Origin: Chara braunii | Taxonomy: Eukaryota > Streptophyta > Charophyceae > Charales > Characeae | Assembly (NCBI GenBank): GCA_003427395.1 | Contig: BFEA01000341.1 | Location: forward strand, 459,392 to 484,334 | Direction of reading: 5' to 3' | Length of the DNA stretch: 24,943 bases | Notes under the pieces: model-generated | The model's input: only the letters and a program-made list of their open reading frames with translations | Databases searched by the model: none | What the model was told of the DNA's origin: nothing | Shown here: positions 18,847 through 24,943 of the stretch, piece by piece | Layout: each line of letters begins with the position of its first letter | Numbering within the stretch: the first letter of the stretch is position 1 | Made by a program: the position numbers and the translations under genes

Positions 18847-19200
18847 GTTGATGAGCAGATAACGATAAACTCAATCATCACCTAGCAGGCATGAGAATTG
18901 TCGCTGTCTGGCAAAAAATCGACCACACATCCTATTCGAAGTAGGTGCTCGTTGGTGATAGTTGATACCATATGGATTGCTAACGTATTGATGACATCAT
19001 ATGATTTTCCTGTTCGAGCTCATCAGTTCTGAAATGTGGTGACAACTTCATAACTTTACCTTTTGAGGAAAAAACTCGATTCAACATCGGCTTTTTCACA
19101 CAAATGCAGATCTTGACGACGATGACGTATGTGACAATCCTGTTGGTGAGGACAGTGATGTGGATGACGTTTTTGCAATGCAAATGACAAATAGATCGCA
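18847..19200. other. Unassigned sequence
   Basis: rRNA similarity ends sharply at about 18846. A minus frame of 67 codons (18980-19183) and a plus stretch encoding an Asp-rich segment (about 19110-19190) are open but unrecognised. Confidence 0.5.
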
Positions 19201-19714
19201 GTGAGGGCGAGGTATGCTGAGAGCAGACACGAGGTCGACGAACCGCTGATAGGAGGAAATCAATATGTCATGACCGAAAGGCGATGCATGGATCTATCTG
19301 ATCGACAAATCTATCCATCAATCTACGGGTGCTGCATGAACGTAATCATCAAATCAATGCTGACAGGAGATCGGGGGGCAGCAACGAAAACGACTGAACA
19401 TGCAATCAGGCTGCTACATAAATCAATTGCATTAATCTATGCACCGCCTCGATTGTCCGATGTGCGCATTGCATGGAGGTGTTCACGTAATGTGTGCGGC
19501 TTGGATATGGCACATTGCGCTCTACATGTATCAGATCACCGATGGCGTGAATCGGATCGTGCTACTACTGTTGTCGGCAATGGTTGATATGAAACAACAA
19601 GGATATGATTTAGAGGACTTTCGAAAACATCCCATACTTGACGAGGATTCTCTGAAGAGATATGTTACATATCGAGTACAATGGACGACGTGGAAAGCGA
19701 TCGAAGTTGGATGA
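19201..19714 (+). other. Two overlapping unidentified ORFs
   Basis: A 128-codon frame (19201-19587) and a 91-codon frame (19439-19714) overlap on plus. The second has a non-repetitive composition with a hydrophobic segment (RIVLLLLSAMVDM) and an ordinary-looking tail (LEDFRKHPILDEDSLKRY). No family is recognised. Because neither has an obvious promoter, splice context or neighbour, they may be fragments of a decayed element or chance ORFs. Confidence 0.3.
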
Positions 19715-19917
19715 AGGGGTAATCTCTAAAAAAACAATGCAAGGATTGTGGTGGTAACGTGGTGATCATGCGTGGGCCTGCCACATCGACCGCATTCTTC
19801 ATGTTTTTTCCATGAGGCAGCGATCTACTGGCGTTGATGGCGATGGCTATGGCAGAAGCATCGTCGTCCGACACTTATCACGCAATTCCCATTAACGTAC
19901 GCTTCCTCGACTAGGCG

Positions 19918-20454
19918 ATGCGGTATGGTCTCCCCGTAATGCGCTTGTCCAAAATGGTTGCAAGCAGGCTGCCTCCCCTTTATAAACGTTTTCGGGGAAC
20001 GACAACCCTTGCCTTATCGCCCTTTGTAAAGCCGCAGTGGACCTTGCACCCCTTTGGGCCCGTGGGTCCCACCGGTTTGCAACGGGGTTGTGGAACTAGC
20101 AAAGACATCCCTCCCGAAGCCAGAAATCAGAGACATGTCATCGACGGTCTCGTGTGTTGTCCAATGTGCGGAATCGAGCGTAACATAGATAAGGGTAATT
20201 TCGGGTTCCGTCTCCGTATACCGGACCTGCAACAACCCAAACCGGACCGTCGCTCTGCTCCACCGAAAAATCCTAGCCGTTCGGGACTTGAATCCAATGG
20301 CTATACGTCGTCTCGGTCAGTGCACACACATTCATGGGTTTCGGGTCGGTCTCCGCCAGAGAATGACCACGTTAGATTGAGGCAAAAGGTGTCATTTGTC
20401 CATTCTCGCATAGTTCCTCGTCATTCATTTTTCTGCGCTACACCTTCACTCTAG
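19918..20454 (+). CDS. Hypothetical 178-residue ORF
   Basis: This is the longest uninterrupted, non-repetitive ORF in the window. The product is rich in Arg, Pro and Ser, has a single CxxC (CCPMCG at about residues 80-85) and no signal peptide or membrane segment. A TATAAA-like box (CTTTATAAACG) lies inside the 5' part of the frame, at about 19979-19989, so it cannot be its promoter as drawn. There is no recognised domain and the C-terminal half is low in order-promoting residues. It may be a chance ORF; a complement frame (20014-20235) is also open. Confidence 0.25.
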   Translation: MRYGLPVMRLSKMVASRLPPLYKRFRGTTTLALSPFVKPQWTLHPFGPVGPTGLQRGCGTSKDIPPEARNQRHVIDGLVCCPMCGIERNIDKGNFGFRLRIPDLQQPKPDRRSAPPKNPSRSGLESNGYTSSRSVHTHSWVSGRSPPENDHVRLRQKVSFVHSRIVPRHSFFCATPSL

Positions 20455-20689
20455 CATCATCGTCCGCTATGCTGTCTTCGCCACCATAGGCAGGCAAGCT
20501 CCATCGTCTATCGTTATCACTGGACTACACCAAATTCACGGTCAATGATCTTGTTAACCATCGAACCATGTTGCGACGCATGAGGACGAGCTTTAGAAGT
20601 CTGTCGCGATGGTGTAGGGTTCTTCAACATCCCATTCAAATCTCCTTATTGTGGAAACAATTGTTGAAGATCAAACTGCATAGCGGTTC

Positions 20690-21130
20690 ACGACGTTGTT
20701 CGTCATTGAACCACATGGAGATTAACCATGTTTCATCAAACCCCATTCATGACGTTGTTCGTCATCAATCACGTGGCCATCAAATTTGCAAACCAAATGT
20801 TATTCGATGCTCAACAAGGAGTTGACTATTGTCCAGTCGAAAGCCTTGATGATCATTGATTCACCATTGCTCGACAGATTTTATGTTCAGCCGCAATGCC
20901 GTCCAATCAAGAACTTGGTTAGAAGGACGGTGTCATTAACTACCATGTGGTTCCAGATCGCGGCTTACATTGGTATCTGTCATGCAAAAGCGGTTTGATG
21001 CTCTACAAGGTTTTCGATTGTTGTACAATGGAGAGCCTTGTTGGTCATGCAAGCACCAATGCTCGACAGATATGCAGGTCAGCCACCATGTCATGTGATT
21101 AAGAACAACGTTAACGGTTGCCACGTGGTT
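20690..21130 (+). repeat. Degenerate ~175-191-bp tandem repeat with shorter internal repeat
   Basis: GATGCTCAACAAGG at 20806 recurs as GATGCTCTACAAGG at 20997, and TGCTCGACAGAT at 20868 recurs at 21060 (spacing 191-192). CACGTGG at 20770 recurs as CATGTGG at 20944 and CACGTGG at 21122 (spacing 174-178). Each copy also shares AATCAAGAAC/GATTAAGAAC. At the left end a shorter unit is visible: GACGTTGTTCGTCAT at 20692 and again at 20751 (59 bases apart). Roughly two and a half worn units. Origin unknown. Confidence 0.6.
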
Positions 21131-21555
21131 CGATATTGGACAACGTGAAGAACTGCCAAGGGGACCGATGTGCAGTAACTATGGGGGAGATACGTATTGA
21201 AAAGGTTCCAGATCCGAATATCGAGGTGTATCGATCATGACAGACTAAGTCTTCTGCATTTGGCGACGTTGATTGCCAATATGACATGCCCACAAACCGC
21301 CACGTGCGACGACTCACATCGACATTTGGCCTTCACAGTCTTGCGTGGAGATCTCTCCCTATTTACCACATCACGTCTTCCGAAGAATGCGAAGAAATTG
21401 CCATGTAGGGCAATGTGTACTATTGCATTTCAGGCGATATTCGTTCATGGTGTTGGATAAACATGCTCCAGACCATATTGGTATTAGATGAAATCTCTGG
21501 AAAAAAACAAAAGTCGACCAATGTCCCTGATCATATCCTTTGCACACAAACTTGC
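21131..21555. other. Unassigned sequence
   Basis: Short ORFs on both strands (for example 21197-21460 on plus) without recognisable motifs. No gene supported. Confidence 0.5.
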
Positions 21556-21857
21556 AAGTTAGGCTATAACCTAACTTCAATTAATGAAGCGCGCATTCCG
21601 GAGATGTGAAAAAGTGTTGACCTCATGGATCGCTCATTGGATACGTCATATGTTAAATTTAGGGAACTTAGGGCACAACCGCACTTCAGAGACTGTATTA
21701 CGCAATGACACACACAAAAGGAAGTTAGGCTATAATTGCTCTTTCATAACATGATGCAATGGAGGCATCATGTCTGAAATTACAGCTACAGCCTAACTTT
21801 GTTTTGTGTACACCAGTGTGTCCGACAGGTCCTGAAGTACGACTATAACCTAATTTT
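21556..21857. repeat. Second block of the AAGTTAGGCTA hairpin motif
   Basis: The main-array motif reappears as AAGTTAGGCTATAACCTAAC at 21556, AACTTAGGGCACAACCGCAC at 21665 and AAGTTAGGCTATAATTGC at 21723. In inverted form it is ACAGCTACAGCCTAACTTT at about 21782 and GAAGTACGACTATAACCTA at 21834. Spacing is looser than in the main array, and true stem-loop pairing is clear only for the 21723/21782 pair. It shows that the motif is dispersed and not confined to one satellite locus. Confidence 0.75.
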
Positions 21858-21962
21858 ATCGTGTGACGCATGCAGTTAGGGGATTTCATGGCATGAAATT
21901 CCCCTAATTCGGCTCCTGCCTTTGCGAAACGTGAGCTCCCCGCGCCGCACAGGACTTCAAAA

Positions 21963-22159
21963 TCCCACGTCCCTCCCGTCCTCCGTTTCATTCACCATCG
22001 CATAGTTGCCTGTGGAAACACATCAGGACAAAGCAGGGCGCACACTTGCACGTGTTGTCCATGATCTGTTCCATAAGCAGTCTCCGCCTGTGCATTGAAA
22101 GCTTCAACGAGCGCATTCCCAAAGCTCTCTCGTGGCGACACCGAATCACAACTGTGGAC
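21963..22159. repeat. Duplicated segment, copy 1
   Basis: Copy 1 of a segment repeated at 22330-22553. It starts TCCCACGTCCCTCCCG and shares CAGGACAAAGCAGGGCGCAC, TGTTCCATAAGCAG and GGCGACACCGAATCACAAC. Copy 1 lacks about 28 bases present in copy 2 and has a frame shift relative to the minus-strand reading frame of copy 2, so it is the more decayed. On minus the peptide MKRRTGGTWDFEV is still visible near 21958-21991. Confidence 0.85.
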
Positions 22160-22178
22160 ATCGCCGCAACCACCGCAT

Positions 22179-22598
22179 TCAGCTCATCCGCCGCCAATCA
22201 ACGTGGCACATTCCCGTATTCGCCCTCCATGATGCCAACGCCTCTGCAATGTCCCGAAAAAACCTCCTTGGCATGCGCAGCTTCTCCTTGTGGTACTCGC
22301 CGGTGGCATCGTGAATAATCCGCAGATCCTCCCACGTCCCTCCCCTCCTCTGTTTCATCCACCATCGTGCTTTCGACGGTGGAAACAGACCAGGACAAAG
22401 CAGGGCGCACACTTGCATGGTGACAAATGAAAGAGTGATGGCATCCGTGTTGTCCATGATTTGTTCCATAAGCAGCCTCTGCCTATGCATGGAAAGCTTC
22501 AACGAAGCATTCCCAAAGCTCTCTCCTGGCGACACCGAATCACAACTGCGGACTGACGACGCTCGGACGGAATCCACTCCCACCGCGCCCACAGACAC
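22179..22598 (-). pseudogene. PIF/Harbinger-like transposase N-terminal fragment
   Basis: A 139-codon minus frame. Residues 39-70 (RLLMEQIMDNTDAITLSF and following) are helical. Residues 77-122 (22370-22233) read ARWWMKQRRGGTWEDLR, then HDATGEYHKEKLRMPRRFF and RDIAEAL. The aromatic-basic start, the Gly-Gly-Thr-Trp step and the KLRM-x-R-x-F-F segment are typical of the N-terminal (DNA-binding, Myb-like or HTH) half of plant-type PIF/Harbinger transposases. There is no DDE catalytic domain; the frame ends at 22179 and runs into the second copy of the duplicated segment, where a frameshifted homologue of the same segment occurs. Family assignment is from memory of motifs only. Confidence 0.45.
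22330..22553. repeat. Duplicated segment, copy 2
   Basis: Partner of 21963-22159, in direct orientation, offset about 367 bases at the left end and 395 at the right. The extra ~28 bases (ATGGTGACAAATGAAAGAG and following) lie between the shared CACACTTGCA and TGTTGTCCATGAT. The two copies are tandem duplicates or two insertions of the same element family. Confidence 0.85.
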
Positions 22599-23190
22599 AG
22601 CCTCCGCGAAAAAAGAAGAGATGACACCTCCGTCTCCTCGCGATGTTCACGTCGGATCCTTGCACTACAGCCGCGAGTGGACAAAAATAACACACCCTTC
22701 ACCATCGGTGAGAACCCTTATTGCCCATGATAAGCCGAAGCTTCTCATGGCTGCCTCGTGGAAGGGACCACTTTAATGTCGGTGGAGACTCCACGGACCG
22801 CCACAGGCCGCTGGGCGGAGCAATCCCTTTTCGAAAATTCAAATTTTGAAATGGGACATTTGCCTCCTTTTTTTTGTTTCAGGCCCTTCGATGCCTCGCC
22901 GTTGCCACCGCTTTACCACGGCCGGAGAAGGACGGACATCTCCAAACAATGATGGACATCCGCCCCGTGGCCGTGTATAAACTTATGAAACTGGCCGCGG
23001 CGGAGCGTTTAGGGTTTGTCCTAAAAAGACATCCCTCCCCCGAGGACGAGTGGAACGACGACCCCGAAATCTCCTAAACGTTTTTCGGAATGCGTCCTCG
23101 GGCTCAAGGACGCCCTTGGAGTGTCTAACGAGGCCCTTACATGTGTGTGCCCATTTCTTTTTCTTTTCTTTTTGTTATTTTTCCCTTTTC
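22599..23190. other. Unassigned sequence with interleaved inverted repeats
   Basis: Contains an AT palindrome near 22830-22850 (TTCGAAAATTCAAATTTTGA). Two interleaved inverted repeats follow: CGTTTAGG (23006-23013) with CCTAAACG (23073-23080), and CCCGAGGACG (23039-23048) with CGTCCTCGGG (23093-23102). A telomere-box-like TTTAGGGTTT is at 23008. No ORF is recognised. Confidence 0.45.
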
Positions 23191-23415
23191 TATAATAAGT
23201 TCGGGTTGACCACTACCTATTGGAACAAGGCTATCCACCGCTTTTAATCCTGGTTGCATTGGTTCATGCACAGATTTACGTGAAATAATTCCCAGAGCTT
23301 TGACTTCTACACGTCTTCGCTCTAACGCATCAACAACACGACCCGACATAGATCTTCCTAGAGGAACATCTACAACAGATCCAGTACGTTTGACAATATC
23401 TCCTTCTTTAATGGC
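23191..23415 (-). pseudogene. atp1: Mitochondrial ATP synthase alpha (atp1) fragment, NUMT
   Basis: In the 121-codon minus frame 23502-23137, residues 30-104 match the F1-ATPase alpha subunit encoded by plant mitochondria. Visible pieces are [34 protein letters not shown] and [20 protein letters not shown] followed by [10 protein letters not shown]. About 13 residues normally found between GRVVDAL and ERRRVEVKA are missing (an in-frame 39-bp deletion), and similarity stops right before the Walker A (P-loop) segment. Some substitutions alter residues that are usually conserved. Flanking residues (1-29 and 105-121) do not match. This is a short nuclear copy of mitochondrial DNA, not a functional subunit. 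Confidence 0.9.
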
Positions 23416-23507
23416 CTTTACACATCTCAAGTCAAGCTCAACAGGGTCTTTCCAGTTCCATCTGTGTGCTTTTCTTTTGGTGAGTGTGTGTGCCATTTTC
23501 AATTACA

Positions 23508-23523
23508 TGAAAAAAAAAAAAAA
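23508..23523 (+). repeat. Poly-A run next to the atp1 fragment
   Basis: A short run of A follows the atp1 NUMT frame and precedes the MITE. Its relation to either is unclear; a microhomology or slippage product is possible. Confidence 0.7.
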
Positions 23524-23543
23524 TCAGTTACATGTGCGTACAC

Positions 23544-23851
23544 TTACCATTCTGGAAAAGTTATAAATCCTCCCCCGTGGTGAAACCTTTGTATGCATTT
23601 GCCCCCAAACAGGGCAAAAAGTGCAAGAGGCCCTGGAACAACTACTCGTGTCATTTTTGCACGGGCTCTGGCTCTGGGCCGGTAACGTCCACGGTGCAAA
23701 ATTGGCGGTAAGAGCTCTTACCGGCCCAAATGGGGTACCAAAATGAAGCCCAAGGTTGTTTTGGGGCCTCTCGCACTTTTGCCCGGTTTGGGGTCAAATG
23801 CATACAAAGGTTTCATCGCCGGAGGGATTTGTAACTTTTCCCTTACCATTC
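23544..23851. mobile_element. Mutator-like MITE with 9-bp target-site duplication
   Basis: The element proper is 23553-23842 (290 bp). It is bounded by a perfect direct duplication TTACCATTC at 23544-23552 and 23843-23851, the 9-bp size produced by Mutator-like (MULE) transposases. The ends are inverted: TGGAAAAGTTATAAATCC on the left and the complement of GGATTTGTAACTTTTCCC on the right. Strong complementarity continues inward for ~85 bases (for example GAAACCTTTGTATGCATTTG is exact on both arms) and weakly to about 130. No coding capacity, so it was mobilised in trans. The centre carries a perfect 18-bp palindrome, CGGTAAGAGCTCTTACCG (23707-23724). Confidence 0.85.
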
Positions 23852-24144
23852 AGTTAGTATGTGGAGCTTAGCTGGCATTCTATGAAGGTTTTGTGGTCCG
23901 TCCATTGTCCACTATACTCTTTTTCTGCCTCCTTTCTTCCCTCAGCTCCTTCCCGGCATCTTCCTTCCTCTCCTCGTTTTCAGAAAACGAGTTCAATTGT
24001 GCAAATTTTGTCAAGTTGTCAACCATAGCAGAAATAATGGTTTTCAGATGCACTGTTGCAACTAAACTGGTCCGAGTCGGTATTGTGACACGTAAACAGG
24101 TTTGCTTGCAGCCCAGCTGTTTTTGAGAAGTTTCTACGCAGATA
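23852..24144. other. Unassigned, pyrimidine-rich sequence between elements
   Basis: About 23920-23977 is CT-rich. CTCGTTTTCAGAAAACGAG (23973-23991) is a palindrome with a single central base. ORFs on both strands (23880-24182 on minus, 23893-24126 on plus) are shadows of one another and neither is recognisable. Confidence 0.5.
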
Positions 24145-24651
24145 GGGCCTCGTTGCACTAAGCTTGAAACTTGAAGTTCCAAGAGTGTGGCATTGCTGCA
24201 TGAACTCTTTGATGCGGGATGCCCAAAGCCTGCTCGAGGGCTGTCAGACTCACTCTCAAAAATGTAGAGAGTGATTCATCGCTGCAGTAACTAAAGAAAG
24301 GCACTCTTGATATTTTTTTTCAAGTGCTGTCAGAGGTCACTGCCGAGTGTCACTCCTGATGATTCAAGAGAGCCAGCCTGCAAGCTCATTTTTTCGAGGG
24401 AGGTCCATAGGACCCTACACACCCCATTGTTTTTCGAGAGTTTACCTGGAGTCTGGATGGACAAACCTTCGTAGCGGCGTGCTTTGTTCCCCCCCCCCAA
24501 GTTTGTGTCCCCGTAGTGTTTCCTAACCTTCAAGAGTTGAAGAGTTTAGCGTAAGTGCAGCCACAACTGCACTATCGGGCATTTCAAGAGTCTGACAACT
24601 CTTGAAAACTCTTGAACTTTTTCAGGAGTCTAGTGTAGTGCAGCGAGGCCC
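24145..24651. mobile_element. hAT-like non-autonomous element, 507 bp
   Basis: GGGCCTCGTTGCACTA at 24145-24160 and TAGTGCAGCGAGGCCC at 24636-24651 are inverted repeats matching at 15 of 16. Inside, short motifs of the type ACTCTTG/CAAGAGT recur (CCAAGAGTG near 24180, GCACTCTTGAT near 24300, TTCAAGAGTTGAAGAG near 24530, AACTCTTGAAAACTCTTGAA near 24597). Clustered subterminal hexamers are where hAT transposases usually bind. Against this, I see no clear 8-bp target-site duplication at the borders, and the 16-bp repeats could be coincidental or part of larger arms. No transposase is present. Confidence 0.55.
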
Positions 24652-24899
24652 ATATACCGGTGGTGGGCCAAGGACACGTGGGGCTCTGAGTAATTGGGCT
24701 CAAGCACTCAGCTCACAGACCAAAGGCCCTGAAAATGGCTGGCACCGTTACAGGCCTTTTGTTTTCAGTCTTTAGCCGAATCTGGACCTGTTTGTGGAGA
24801 CTCGTGATTATCCGCACCTCTTCACAAGCAGTCCAGATGCGTGCCCCCTTCTGTCTCTCTGTGTTCCACACCGTACTAGCGGGCAACACTCTCACAGAC

Positions 24900-24904
<5 letters not shown>
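24652..24904. other. Unassigned sequence
   Basis: Between the hAT-like element and the CA tract. No ORF, repeat or RNA gene can be supported. Confidence 0.5.

Positions 24905-24943
<39 letters not shown>
24905..24943 (+). repeat. (CA)n microsatellite at the window end
   Basis: An uninterrupted CA run reaches the right edge and probably continues outside. The (V/C) repeat ORF across it is an artefact. Confidence 0.95.

Overview
This is a nuclear, repeat-dominated window from a eukaryote, most likely of the green lineage. No intact gene can be supported. The evidence for this kind of genome is a decayed plant-type Ty3/gypsy LTR retrotransposon whose primer-binding site resembles initiator tRNA-Met, MITE-like elements, long microsatellites, an assembly gap inside a (GA)n tract, and two organelle-derived fragments. 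The gag style and overall composition would fit a charophyte alga such as Chara, but that is a guess.

Layout. 1-200: poly-T and a TCCGGAC-rich degenerate block. 762-1226 (minus): a broken reading frame interrupted only by TGA codons. 1874-2010: a ~20-bp minisatellite. About 2595-7605: the Ty3/gypsy relic, with a primer-binding site, gag with an RGG-like tract and CCHC knuckle, protease, reverse transcriptase, RNase H and integrase. It is broken by many stops and frameshifts and stops abruptly before the last integrase catalytic residue. 7606-8930: AT-rich and then G-rich sequence. 8932-11760: a microsatellite and low-complexity zone (ATC, AT, GATA, GA, degenerate CCCATACCC tracts, the GA/N gap, then a very G-rich block). 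11811-16199: mostly unassignable sequence with CT/CA-rich stretches.

16200-18041 holds the most unusual structure: a tandem array of about eighteen degenerate hairpins built from one ~23-bp motif and its reverse complement. A second, smaller block of the same motif lies at 21556-21857. Between and beyond the two blocks are a possible Harbinger-like fragment (18121), a strong inverted repeat (18308-18397), a mitochondrial-type small-subunit rRNA fragment (18695-18846), unassigned ORFs (19201-20454), a ~190-bp degenerate tandem repeat (20690-21130) and a duplicated segment carrying a likely PIF/Harbinger transposase N-terminal fragment (21963-22553). These are followed by a mitochondrial atp1 fragment (23191-23415, minus), a complete Mutator-like MITE with a perfect 9-bp target duplication (23544-23851), and a hAT-like inverted-repeat element (24145-24651). 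The window ends in a (CA)n tract.

Nothing here forms a pathway or operon. The pieces read as layers of insertion and decay: a retrotransposon, DNA transposons, organelle DNA and satellite-like repeats, with C-to-T type decay visible as TGG-to-TGA stops.
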